Under the pieces are notes generated by a model, which was given only the letters and a program-made list of their open reading frames with translations, ran no database searches and had not been told where the DNA came from. Position numbers and translations under genes: made by a program. Positions 50,908 through 58,419 of a DNA stretch of 64,000 nt are shown piece after piece (position 1 is the first letter of the stretch; each line of letters opens with the position of its first letter). Source of the stretch: JAGQRJ01 sp041402045 (GTDB lineage: Bacteria; Planctomycetota; J058); the NCBI GenBank assembly GCA_041402045.1, contig JAWKSZ010000012.1:1-64000 (forward strand), in the 5' to 3' direction.

Positions 50908-53517
50908 ATGCTCCGCCCCCTGCCCCTCGCCGCCGCCCTGGTCCTCGCCTGCTCCCCCACCCTGGCCAAGGACGCGCTGACCTGGGAGGGCGCCGCCCCC
51001 GCGGTCTACACCCTCGAGCTCACGCCCCCGGCGACCCCGCCCCAGCGCGCCGAGGCGCTGCAGGACCACGCGGTGGTCCACCCCAGCGGGTTCCTCGACG
51101 GGCGCGTGCCCCGCGCGCCGATCGCGTCCTTGAGCGACCTGGTGTGGCACCACGCGCTCCTGCTGCCGAGCGACGAGCTCCCGCGCAAGAAGGGCAAGCC
51201 CCTCGAGGCCACGCGCAGCCTCAGCTTCTCCGGGAGCGCCGTCGAGTCGGAGGAGCGCCACCAGCTCGTCCGGGTCGGGCGCAAGAAGGCGGCGATCCAG
51301 AGCCGGATCATGCTCCGCACCCAGGTCACGACCCTGGGCTGGACCCAGGTCGGGCTCGAGCTGGAGCGGGTGTTCGACCCCCAGGCCCAGCGGCTCGAGG
51401 CCTGCTCGCTGCGCCTGGTGTGGGTCCAGGCCGACGGCCAGCAGTTCGTCTACACCGGGACGATCGCCGCCCAGCCCCCGGTGGACACCGAGCCCACGCG
51501 CTTCGCCGCCCGGGTCGAGGAGGCGATCGGCCGCGGGCGCGCGGCGCTGCTCAAGCTCGCGGCCCAGGCCCGCGCGCAGCAGGGGCACGCCCTCGGGCGC
51601 ACGGCGCTGGCCTGCTTCGCGCTCCTGCGCAGCGGCGTCCCGCCGGCGGACCTCGACCCCTACTTCGCGTTCATGGCGCAGCAGAAGCTGGACCACACCT
51701 ACTCGGTGGCGCTCTACGTCATGGCCCTCGAGGCGCGGAGCGTGGCCCGCACCCCGGCCAGCGCCCACGGCGGGACCGTCGCGCGCTTCGACCGGGGCCA
51801 GGTCCCGGCCCGGGACAAGGCCGAGATCGAGCGCGCCACCGCCTGGCTCCTGGCCGCGCGCAAGCCCCAGGAGGGCTGGTGGAGCTACGGCGGCCACTCG
51901 GACCTGGGCCCCACCGCCCACGACGGCAAGACCCCGGCGACCGCCGGGGACCGCTCCAACAGCCAGTTCGCGGTCCTGGCCCTGCACTCGGCCCTGGCCT
52001 CGGGGGTCGACGTGCCCCCGGCGGTGTGGCAGGAGATCCTCGACGAGCACCACGTCGCCCAGGAGACCAAGGGCGACCCCGGTTCGCTCACGGGCACCGT
52101 CTACCTGCGGCACTCGGCGTTCTTCGACCCCGCCGCCGCCGAAGCGGGCGCCGACGCGGAGGCGACCCGCGCCCGCGGGGGGAAGGAGGGCGGCGAGAGC
52201 GCCGCGCTCCTGCGCCGGGGCTGGGCCTACGGGACCCACCGCGCCGCCGGCAACGGCAGCGCCTACGGCTCCATGACCTCCGCCGGGCTCTCGAGCCTGG
52301 CGGTCGCCCGCGAGGCCCTGGCCGACGCCAAGCGGCTCTCCCCCGAGCACGACCGGCAGGCCAAGGCCGACCTGCAGTCGGGGCTGGCGTGGCTCGCGCA
52401 CCGCTTCGACCCCAGCCAGAACCCGGGGCGCGGCCACAGCGGCTGGTTCTTCTACTACCTCTACAGCGTGGAGAAGGCCATGGACCTGGTCGGCGTCGAG
52501 CGCCTGGGCCCGGCGCCCTGGTGGCAGCTCGGCGCGATCGAGCTGCTCTACCGCCAGGACGCGACCGACGGGAGCTGGACCAAGACCCTCGAGGACACCG
52601 CGTTCGCGCTCCTGTTCCTCAACCGCGCCACCCTCCCGGCCAAGCTCGAGATCGAAGCGGCCGGGCGCGTGCTGACCGGCGCCGAGCAGGCCTGGGACGC
52701 GCTCACGATCCCCGACGTGGGCCGGGTGCGGGCGAGCGAGGTCCTGCGCTCGTTGACCTCGGTCTCGAAGCGCGAGCTGCGCGAGCGGCTGAAGCTGGCG
52801 GAGGCCTGCCTCGACCAGGCGCGCCCCGCGGTCCAGGGCCGGCTCCTGGCCGAGCTCGCCCCGCTGCTCGAGCACTCGGACAAGGCGGTCAAGCGCTTCG
52901 CCAAGAAGCGCGCCCGCGACCTGGTCAAGCGCGACGACCCCGCGGAGCTGCGCGCCCTCGGCGCGCGCTTCGCCGACGTCCAGGCCTGGGGCGAGGACCG
53001 GGACTACGCCCAGATCCCGGCCCTGGTCGCGCTGCTCGAGGGCGACGCCCCGGACCTGCTGCGGGCCGAGGTCCTGCGGGTGGTCGGCGCGCTGCGCGCG
53101 GTCGAGGCGACCCCGGCCCTGCTCCCGGGGCTCGAGGCGTCCGAGGCCGACGACCGCCGCGCCCACTGGCAGATCGTGGTCGGGCTCCTGCGGGCGGGCC
53201 TCGAGTTCGACCCCGAGGGCCCCTCGCGCCAGCGCGAGGAGCAGGTCGCCGCGCTGCGCACCTACTGGGACCTCGAGGGCAAGCGCCTGCTGCGCGAGGC
53301 CCAGATCCAGCGCGCGGTCGAGGACCTGGCCCGCCCCGAGCGCGCGGCGGCGGCGGAGGAGACCCTGACCGTGGTCGGGGAACAGGCCCTGCGCCCGCTC
53401 GTGGACGCCCTGCGCTCCGAGGCCAGCCGCAGCCGGGCCCACGCCCTGCTCAAGAAGCTGAGCGGGAAGGACTTACCCCCCGATCCCGCGGCATGGTTGC
53501 ACGCCCTCGGCGAGTGA
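50908..53517 (+). CDS. Exported squalene-cyclase/prenyltransferase-fold protein with HEAT-like C-terminus
   Basis: The 869-residue protein has a signal peptide (MLRPLPLAAALVLACSPTLA). Residues about 205-560 form the alpha/alpha toroid seen in squalene-hopene cyclases and protein prenyltransferases, with repeats such as HALGRTALACFALLRSGVPP, DHTYSVALYVMALEARS, NSQFAVLALHSALASGVDVP, AYGSMTSAGLSSLAVAREAL and WFFYYLYSVEKAMDLVG. It lacks a visible DxDD cyclase motif, so it is probably not a terpene cyclase; exported proteins of this fold are common in planctomycetes and of unknown role. The C-terminal 280 residues contain HEAT-like helical repeats (AELAPLLEHSDKAVKRFAKK; DAPDLLRAEVLRVVGALRAV). Confidence 0.72.
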   Translation: MLRPLPLAAALVLACSPTLAKDALTWEGAAPAVYTLELTPPATPPQRAEALQDHAVVHPSGFLDGRVPRAPIASLSDLVWHHALLLPSDELPRKKGKPLEATRSLSFSGSAVESEERHQLVRVGRKKAAIQSRIMLRTQVTTLGWTQVGLELERVFDPQAQRLEACSLRLVWVQADGQQFVYTGTIAAQPPVDTEPTRFAARVEEAIGRGRAALLKLAAQARAQQGHALGRTALACFALLRSGVPPADLDPYFAFMAQQKLDHTYSVALYVMALEARSVARTPASAHGGTVARFDRGQVPARDKAEIERATAWLLAARKPQEGWWSYGGHSDLGPTAHDGKTPATAGDRSNSQFAVLALHSALASGVDVPPAVWQEILDEHHVAQETKGDPGSLTGTVYLRHSAFFDPAAAEAGADAEATRARGGKEGGESAALLRRGWAYGTHRAAGNGSAYGSMTSAGLSSLAVAREALADAKRLSPEHDRQAKADLQSGLAWLAHRFDPSQNPGRGHSGWFFYYLYSVEKAMDLVGVERLGPAPWWQLGAIELLYRQDATDGSWTKTLEDTAFALLFLNRATLPAKLEIEAAGRVLTGAEQAWDALTIPDVGRVRASEVLRSLTSVSKRELRERLKLAEACLDQARPAVQGRLLAELAPLLEHSDKAVKRFAKKRARDLVKRDDPAELRALGARFADVQAWGEDRDYAQIPALVALLEGDAPDLLRAEVLRVVGALRAVEATPALLPGLEASEADDRRAHWQIVVGLLRAGLEFDPEGPSRQREEQVAALRTYWDLEGKRLLREAQIQRAVEDLARPERAAAAEETLTVVGEQALRPLVDALRSEASRSRAHALLKKLSGKDLPPDPAAWLHALGE

Positions 53518-53670
53518 CCCCCAGGGTTTCCCAAAAGTCACACACCCTCGTTCAGTTTTTCGGAACTCGTTGATTCCCAAGTGCGCAAGTCGCACACGGG
53601 CCGACGCGGCCCCTGACTTGCATCGACTTAGGGCGACGAGAGCAGAGCTGAGACTGCGAGGGATCCACCC

Positions 53671-55014
53671 ATGCTGCGCACCCACACTCACCTGGCCTAC
53701 GGCCTGGTCCTCCCCCTGGCCCTGTTGACCCTGGGCGCTGGCTGCTCCTCGTCGAAGAGCTCGAAGCGCTCGTCGACGACCACCGCCGCCACCACCAGCA
53801 ACAACACCGGCACCACCAACAGCTCGACGACCACGCCGCCGACGAGCACCACGACGGGCCCCACGACCACGACTACGCCGCCCTTGGTCCTGGGCGGGAC
53901 CGGCGTGTTCACCGACGGCTCCGCCTCGCTCCCGGCCTCGGCCGAGGACGACTGGGCGGTCGCCTCGGGCGACGTCAACGGCGACGGCGCCATGGACCTC
54001 CTGATCGCGCCCTACAACGGCGTGCCCCGCCTGTATCTGAACCAGGGCGGGACCCTGGTGGCCGGGACCTTCCCCGCGGTGACCCTGGCCGCCACCGACG
54101 CGGTCCTGATCGACATGAACAACGACGGCAACCTCGACGCGGTGATCTCCGCCAACTACGAGCCGGTGCGCGTGTTCCGCGGCGACGGCGCGGGCGGGTT
54201 CGTGCTCCTCGGCGAGTGGCCCACGATCAACAACGCCCTGGTCTACAAGATCGCGGTGGGCGACGTCGACGGCGACAACGACCCCGACGTGTTCCTGGCC
54301 CGCGCCGGGCAGAACACGGCCACCCTGGGCGCGGACCTGCTCCTGCTCAACGACGGCACCGGCGCGCTGGTGGACGCCCCCGCGACCGCGCTGCCGGCCC
54401 TCACCGAGGACTCGCTGGGCGCGACCCTGTTCGACCTCGACAACGACGGCGACCTGGATATCTACCTGGCCAACTTCGGGATCGAGGACCGGGTCTACTT
54501 GAACGACGGCGCCGGGACCTTCGTGGACGCCACCGCGGTGGTGCTCCCCGCCGGCGTGACCACCGGCGGCGCGACCTCGGTCGCCGCGGCCGACGTCAAC
54601 GGCGACGGCTTCGTGGACCTGGTCGTCGGCAACGAGGGCCTCTCGGTCGGCGGCAACCCGCCCGCGGGTGAGGCCAACCTGCTCCTGCTCAACGACGGCG
54701 CCGGGCACCTGCTCGACGGCAGCACGCTGCTGCCCGCCGACGCCGAGCCGACCTTCGACGTGCGCTTCCAGGACGTGGACGGGGACAACTACCCCGACCT
54801 GTTCGTGGCGAACCTGCGCGCCCAGCAGCGGCTCTACCTCAACAGCGGCACCGGCGTGTTCACCGACGCCACCTCGACGAACCTCCCCGCGGTCAACGTC
54901 GGCGGGGACTCGTTCAGCATGACCACCGGCGACTTCAACGGCGACCGCGCCGTGGACGTCCTGTTCATTCGCCGCAACGCTGCCCCCTGGCTGTTCCTCA
55001 ACACGCCCCGGTAG
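53671..55014 (+). CDS. FG-GAP/VCBS-repeat lipoprotein with Thr-rich stalk
   Basis: The 447-residue protein has a lipoprotein signal with lipobox LTLGAGC (Cys about residue 25), followed by a Ser/Thr-rich stalk of about 45 residues (SSTTTAATTSNNTGTTNSST), a likely wall-spanning linker. The rest is a propeller of about seven FG-GAP/VCBS repeats with Asp-rich calcium loops: SGDVNGDGAMDLLIAPYN, DMNNDGNLDAVISANY, VGDVDGDNDPDVFLARA, DLDNDGDLDIYLANFG, AADVNGDGFVDLVVGNEG, DVDGDNYPDLFVANLR and TGDFNGDRAVDVLFIRRN. It is probably a surface protein for adhesion or ligand binding. A strong terminator hairpin follows. Confidence 0.88.
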   Translation: MLRTHTHLAYGLVLPLALLTLGAGCSSSKSSKRSSTTTAATTSNNTGTTNSSTTTPPTSTTTGPTTTTTPPLVLGGTGVFTDGSASLPASAEDDWAVASGDVNGDGAMDLLIAPYNGVPRLYLNQGGTLVAGTFPAVTLAATDAVLIDMNNDGNLDAVISANYEPVRVFRGDGAGGFVLLGEWPTINNALVYKIAVGDVDGDNDPDVFLARAGQNTATLGADLLLLNDGTGALVDAPATALPALTEDSLGATLFDLDNDGDLDIYLANFGIEDRVYLNDGAGTFVDATAVVLPAGVTTGGATSVAAADVNGDGFVDLVVGNEGLSVGGNPPAGEANLLLLNDGAGHLLDGSTLLPADAEPTFDVRFQDVDGDNYPDLFVANLRAQQRLYLNSGTGVFTDATSTNLPAVNVGGDSFSMTTGDFNGDRAVDVLFIRRNAAPWLFLNTPR

Positions 55015-55042
55015 CGCTCGATCCTTCACCTGACCTCAGCCA

Positions 55043-55073
55043 CGAGGCCGGACGCCCCACGCGTCCGGCCTCG
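55043..55073. terminator. Strong terminator hairpin
   Basis: CGAGGCCGGACGC pairs perfectly with GCGTCCGGCCTCG across a CCCAC loop, a 13-bp stem. It lies between the FG-GAP lipoprotein gene and the convergent acyltransferase gene, so it probably serves both. Confidence 0.7.
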
Positions 55074-55104
55074 AGCTCTTGGGTGCGAGCGGGGGGGCCG
55101 ACGC

Positions 55105-56064
55105 TCAGCTCGAGGAGGCCCGGCGCGCCGCTTGGGCGGCGTGGGTTTGCGCCGGCGTCCAGGCCCAGGGCGGGGGGTTGTCCGGGTCGAGGTCGTGGGG
55201 GCCGAACTTGCGCCCGATCTGGCCGATCGCCCAGCGCGGGGTCCAGCCCTCGGGGGCCAGCTCCAGACAGTCGGGGTGCTCGATCCCGACCGCGCGCTCG
55301 GCGCGGTAGCAGCACTCGAGCAGCTCCTCCTCCAGGTGCCGGCAGAAGCGCTCCAGCTCCTCGGCGGACGCCTGGGGGTCGATCCAGTAGGGGCCCACGC
55401 ACAGGCCCTTGAGCTTCCCGAAGGGCAGCGGGATCACGGTGCGGTCCCAGGAGGGGACGGTGATCCGCCGCGAGTAGGACCAGCGCACGACGTAGAGCGG
55501 GGCGCGGCAGGCGCGGGCGATCGCGACCCCGCCGGGCTTCATGCGGAACGCGGGCCCGTTGCTCCCGTCGACGGTGACCCCGTAGAGCACCTGCGGCGAG
55601 TCGCGCATGTGCTTGATCAGGGTCGGGAGCACCCGCCGCCGGCGGCGGGTGCCCTTGGACGAGCCCCCGCGGAACACGGTGAACCCGCAGTACTCCAACA
55701 GCGCGGTGATCAGGCGCCCGAAGCTCCCGGTGCTGGCCAGGGTGTGGGGGCGCAGGGTGCGGTTGTTGAAGGCGACGCTGAACACCTCCTGGTGCCAGAG
55801 CAGGCCCAGCGCGCGGTCGTGGCGGCGCATGGCCGCCTGCAGGGGCTCCGTGAGCTCGTCGTCGACGACGCAGCTGCGGTTGATCAGGCTCATGAGCCCG
55901 TAGTAGAGCAGCGGCACCACCGCCACCAACCAGCTCAGGAGCTGCTCGCCGACGGCGTGTCGTATCCGTCGCCGGAGCTTGCGGGCCGGGCGCGCCGACG
56001 CCGCCTTGTCGAAGGCGCTGCCCTGCAGCGTCATGTCGTGGAACGCGTCGCGCTTGCCGCTCAC
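55105..56064 (-). CDS. DUF374/LPLAT-family acyltransferase-like protein
   Basis: The 319-residue protein has a hydrophobic N-terminal segment (LLSWLVAVVPLLYYGLMSLI, about 43-62). The core motif TVDGSNGPAFRMKPGGVAIA (about 190-209) is the DUF374 version of the lysophospholipid acyltransferase signature, which normally reads DGPxGPxxxxKPG. Upstream, ALGLLWHQEVFSVAFNNRTL and FRGGSSKGTRRRRRVLPTLI are the other LPLAT blocks. Relatives acylate lipids or lipid A-like molecules at the inner membrane; the substrate here is unknown. Starts at GTG 56064. TATCGT ends 8 nt before it, again suggesting a leaderless mRNA. Confidence 0.82.
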   Translation of the reverse strand: MSGKRDAFHDMTLQGSAFDKAASARPARKLRRRIRHAVGEQLLSWLVAVVPLLYYGLMSLINRSCVVDDELTEPLQAAMRRHDRALGLLWHQEVFSVAFNNRTLRPHTLASTGSFGRLITALLEYCGFTVFRGGSSKGTRRRRRVLPTLIKHMRDSPQVLYGVTVDGSNGPAFRMKPGGVAIARACRAPLYVVRWSYSRRITVPSWDRTVIPLPFGKLKGLCVGPYWIDPQASAEELERFCRHLEEELLECCYRAERAVGIEHPDCLELAPEGWTPRWAIGQIGRKFGPHDLDPDNPPPWAWTPAQTHAAQAARRASSS

Positions 56065-56072
56065 AGCGGCTC

Positions 56073-56078
56073 ACGATA
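56073..56078 (-). promoter_or_regulatory. -10-like hexamer TATCGT, leaderless candidate
   Basis: TATCGT on the minus strand with 8 nt to the GTG at 56064. A GTG inside the hexamer region is out of frame with the acyltransferase. Confidence 0.3.
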
Positions 56079-56112
56079 GTGCCTGCCCCGGGCGACGCAA
56101 GCGCGCACGCCC

Positions 56113-56343
56113 TCAGCCCCGCGCGGCCTCGATCCGCCGGCGGAAGAAGATCTCGCGGATCTCGCGCAGGGGGTAGCCGCTGCGGTTGAGGTCCACGATC
56201 AGCTTCAGCTCGTCCAGGACCGCGGCCGGGTAGCGCCCGTGCCCGCTGGGCTCGATCAGCCCCAAGGTCGAGTAGCTGTAGAGCCGCTGGCGGCTGAAGC
56301 CGCTCAGGCGCATGACCTCGGCGGTGGTCAGCTCTGCGCTCAC
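56113..56343 (-). CDS. Small MerR-type helix-turn-helix protein
   Basis: The 76-residue protein is almost entirely a MerR-like winged helix: ELTTAEVMRLSGFSRQRLYS (helices 1-2 and turn), then TLGLIEPSGHGRYPAAVLDE, then KLIVDLNRSGYPLREIREIF. It lacks the long dimerisation helix and effector domain of full MerR regulators. It starts at a GTG that overlaps the stop of the selenoperoxiredoxin gene (GTGA) and is the last gene of the operon. It may regulate the operon or act as a DNA-binding partner. Confidence 0.7.
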   Translation of the reverse strand: MSAELTTAEVMRLSGFSRQRLYSYSTLGLIEPSGHGRYPAAVLDELKLIVDLNRSGYPLREIREIFFRRRIEAARG

Positions 56344-56867
56344 GCCTGCTGCAGCTGCCCGCGCACGACCTCGAGCACCTCCCGCGGCTCGGGCCGGCGC
56401 GCGGCCCCCCACAGGTTCAGCATGCTCGGCTGCTGCACGAAGGTGTAGACCGGCTCCTCGCCCTTGTAGACGAGCACCGCCGGCTGAATGAACCCGTCCT
56501 GGTAGCTCCAGGCCTTGGGGTGCTTGCGCGAGATCGGGATCTGGTAGCGGTCGGCCACCGCGTGGTCCTCGTCGCTGAGCAGCGGCCAGCTCGCCGGGAC
56601 CGCCATTTTCTCGCGGAAGCGCCGGTTCTTCTCCGGCGGGTCCGCCGAGAGCAGGTGCGGGAGGATCCCCAGCTCCTCGTACTCGGCGCTGAGCTGCTTC
56701 ATGCTCTCCACCTGAGAGCGGCAGAAGGGTCACCAGTAGCCGCGGTAGAAGAACAAGAGCGTCGCGTGCTCCGAGCGGTAGGCGCGGTCGAAGCTCAGCG
56801 GCTCCCCCGCCTCCTGGGGCAGGGTGAAGTCGAAGGGCCCGCGGGGCTCCACGGTGTGCGCGGTCAC
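56340..56867 (-). CDS. Peroxiredoxin-like selenoprotein (in-frame UGA at residue 46 read as selenocysteine)
   Basis: The gene has 176 codons from a GTG that overlaps the stop of the FHA gene. The only in-frame stop before the end is TGA at 56730-56732. The sequence around it is LLFFYRGYW-[TGA]-PFCRSQ, where AhpC/TSA-type peroxiredoxin-like proteins normally have GxWCPFCRxQ. Residue 46 is therefore the catalytic Cys position and the TGA most probably encodes selenocysteine, giving a U-x-x-C redox pair with C49. Downstream sequence (LSAEYEELGILPHLLSADPP; VPASWPLLSDEDHAVADRYQ; GFIQPAVLVYKGEEPVYTFV) is a full thioredoxin-fold C-terminus and shows no decay. A SECIS-like hairpin lies at 56703-56719. 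It should reduce peroxides in the cytoplasm. sel genes are not in the window. A nonsense mutation is the alternative. Confidence 0.82.
56703..56719 (-). promoter_or_regulatory. Bacterial SECIS-like hairpin downstream of the in-frame UGA
   Basis: Read on the mRNA strand, GCUCUC pairs perfectly with GAGAGC around the loop AGGUG. It starts 10 nt after the UGA, and the loop GGU lies 18-20 nt after it, within the window described for bacterial SECIS elements, which need a G/GU in a short apical loop. A lower CUUC/GAAG stem extends the helix across a small internal loop. All of it lies inside the coding region, as in known bacterial selenoprotein mRNAs. Confidence 0.7.
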
Positions 56868-57832
56868 AGGGTCTCCGTCAGGTTCTCGAGCATGGCCCGC
56901 GGGGAGAGGAACAGGCACCAGGCCGCGTTGGCGAAGTTGATCGCGTCCCAGTTGTTGAGCTTGACCGGGTCGTCGCCCTTCTCCAGCACGCGCCCGTTGA
57001 CCTCGGTCCCGTTGGAGCTCCCGGTGTCCTCGAGGTACCAGCGCTCGCCCTTGCGGGTGAGCTTGGCGTGCCACTTGGAGATCGCGTCCTTGCGCAGGGT
57101 CACGTCGGCCTTGCTCGTGCGCCCGATCGTGAGCTCGGCCTGCTCGAGCAGGGGGAAGGCCAGGCTCGGGCGCGAGGCCGGCGCCTCGCTCTCGCCGCGG
57201 GAGTAGCTGACCATGAGGTATTGCGTGGCGTGGCGCAGGAGAAAGCGCCGCGAGCCGAGGGCCTCGAGCTCGGCGTAGAGCCGCTGGATCTCGAGGGCCT
57301 CCACGCGCTGGACCGGGGTCAGGAGCGCCACCAGGTCCTCGGCCTCGGCGAACGCGAAGCGCCGCCCGCCGAACTGCACGGGCACCAGCCCTGGGAGCTC
57401 GGCGCTCTCGCCGGGCCGCACGCGCTCGCGGTTGACGAAGGTCCCGTTGGTCGAGCCCAGGTCCTGCACGCGCCAGCCGGCGTCCGAGCGCTCGAAGCGC
57501 ACGTGCTCGCCGCTGACCGACTCCTCGCCCACCAGGGGCACGGTGCAGCCCGAGCTGCGCCCCAGGGTCGAGCCCGAGCTCAGGGGGAACACCCGGGCCT
57601 CGGACGAGCCCCGGGTGCGCTTGAGGTCGAGCAGCAGCTCCTCGTCGAACTCCACGGTCTTGACCGAGGTCGTGGCGCCGCTCTCGGGGGTCTTCGCCAG
57701 GCGGTTCAGACCCTGGGGGTCCTGAACCGGGATCTCCACCAGGAACGGCCCGCGGGCCAGCTCCTCGAGCCCCGCGCGCCCCCGCGACTCCACCGTGCGC
57801 ATGATCTCGCTGACCAGGTACCCCGCGCTCAT
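56864..57832 (-). CDS. Protein with two FHA domains
   Basis: The 322-residue protein begins MSAGYLVSEIMRTVESRGRA, with a GAGGGAG ribosome-binding site before ATG 57832 and a CATAAT hexamer about 35 nt upstream. The first FHA domain (about 80-160) has STLGRSSGCTVPLVGEESVS followed by GEHVRFE, and QDLGSTNGTFVNRERVR. The second (about 225-300) has TIGRTSKADVTLRKDAISKW followed by HAKLTRKG, and EDTGSSNGTEVNGRVLEK. A helical region with EALEIQRLYAELEALGSRRF lies between. It reads phosphothreonine marks and is the first gene of the operon with the selenoperoxiredoxin and MerR-like protein (both joined by GTGA overlaps), which links redox defence to kinase signalling. Confidence 0.85.
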   Translation of the reverse strand: MSAGYLVSEIMRTVESRGRAGLEELARGPFLVEIPVQDPQGLNRLAKTPESGATTSVKTVEFDEELLLDLKRTRGSSEARVFPLSSGSTLGRSSGCTVPLVGEESVSGEHVRFERSDAGWRVQDLGSTNGTFVNRERVRPGESAELPGLVPVQFGGRRFAFAEAEDLVALLTPVQRVEALEIQRLYAELEALGSRRFLLRHATQYLMVSYSRGESEAPASRPSLAFPLLEQAELTIGRTSKADVTLRKDAISKWHAKLTRKGERWYLEDTGSSNGTEVNGRVLEKGDDPVKLNNWDAINFANAAWCLFLSPRAMLENLTETL

Positions 57833-57967
57833 GCCCGCTCCCTCTCCCGCTCCGCGCGGATTATGACTCAGCGCGCCACGAGGCGCACGTCCCATTACCG
57901 GACGCGGTCAGCGCCGACACGCCCGACCGGCCCGCTCCGCTCGGCGGGAGCGCGCTGAATGAGGACT

Positions 57968-58005
57968 TGAACCGCCAAGGACGCCAAGGACGCCAAGGCT
58001 CCGCT
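57968..58005 (-). repeat. 38-bp intergenic repeat, inverted copy
   Basis: Exact reverse complement of the copies at 58228-58265 and 58333-58370. The unit is three TTGGCG units in tandem with 9-bp spacing (TTGGCGTCC), flanked by AGCGGAGCC and GGTTCA. Confidence 0.8.
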
Positions 58006-58227
58006 CCCACGTGGGCGCGCTGATTCGAGTTGGGAACCACCGAGCTCCGCTGGATCGTGACCGAGCGGACGAAGAAACACAGAAAATGACCGAGCTCCGC
58101 CCGCTCGGTCGCGGTCCGACACGACCACGCCGACGGAGCTCCATGCACCACACCCAGCGGAGGGCCTCACGATTGCGCGCGAGCGGAGCTCGGTAGTTCG
58201 ATCTCCTCGCCTGCGCGCGCACGCGTC

Positions 58228-58265
58228 AGCGGAGCCTTGGCGTCCTTGGCGTCCTTGGCGGTTCA
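58228..58265 (+). repeat. 38-bp intergenic repeat, direct copy 1
   Basis: Identical to the copy at 58333-58370. The two direct copies start 105 bp apart. Confidence 0.8.
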
Positions 58266-58332
58266 CTCTTCTTCTCTACGCCGAGCGAGGTCGCGCCTGC
58301 GCGGAGCGGGACCGGGCTGGGCGGAGTGTCCG

Positions 58333-58370
58333 AGCGGAGCCTTGGCGTCCTTGGCGTCCTTGGCGGTTCA
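58333..58370 (+). repeat. 38-bp intergenic repeat, direct copy 2
   Basis: Third copy. The sequence after it (TCCTCACTCAGCGCGC) matches the flank of the inverted copy with one substitution, so the true repeat unit is longer than 38 bp. Confidence 0.8.
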
Positions 58371-58419
58371 ATTCCTCACTCAGCGCGCCTGCGCCACGCG
58401 GACGGTGCCCACGCCCCCG

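Larger units (their letters stand above)
57833..58419. other. 587-bp intergenic region with dispersed repeats, no gene supported
   Basis: No supported coding frame is present. The region holds three identical 38-bp repeats (one inverted, two direct), several copies of a GAGCGGAGC-type motif and a CATAAT hexamer that may serve the FHA operon. Similarity around the repeats extends to about 60 bp on one side. Confidence 0.6.

Noticed and set aside
50908..53517. Terpene (hopene/squalene) cyclase
   Set aside because: The fold is similar, but no DxDD catalytic motif or QW repeats are visible and the protein is exported, so only the fold is claimed.
53518..53670. Possible small gene between the squalene-cyclase-fold gene and the FG-GAP lipoprotein gene
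   Set aside because: No frame with start, ribosome-binding site and codon use fits in the 153 bp; it is more likely a promoter region.
56730..56732. TGA as a reassigned Trp or Gly codon in this organism
   Set aside because: Many genes in the window end with TGA at sensible positions, including the GTGA overlaps, so TGA is a normal stop here.
58228..58370. CRISPR array formed by the two direct 38-bp repeats
   Set aside because: Only two direct copies with a 67-bp gap, another copy inverted, internal tandem structure and no cas genes.
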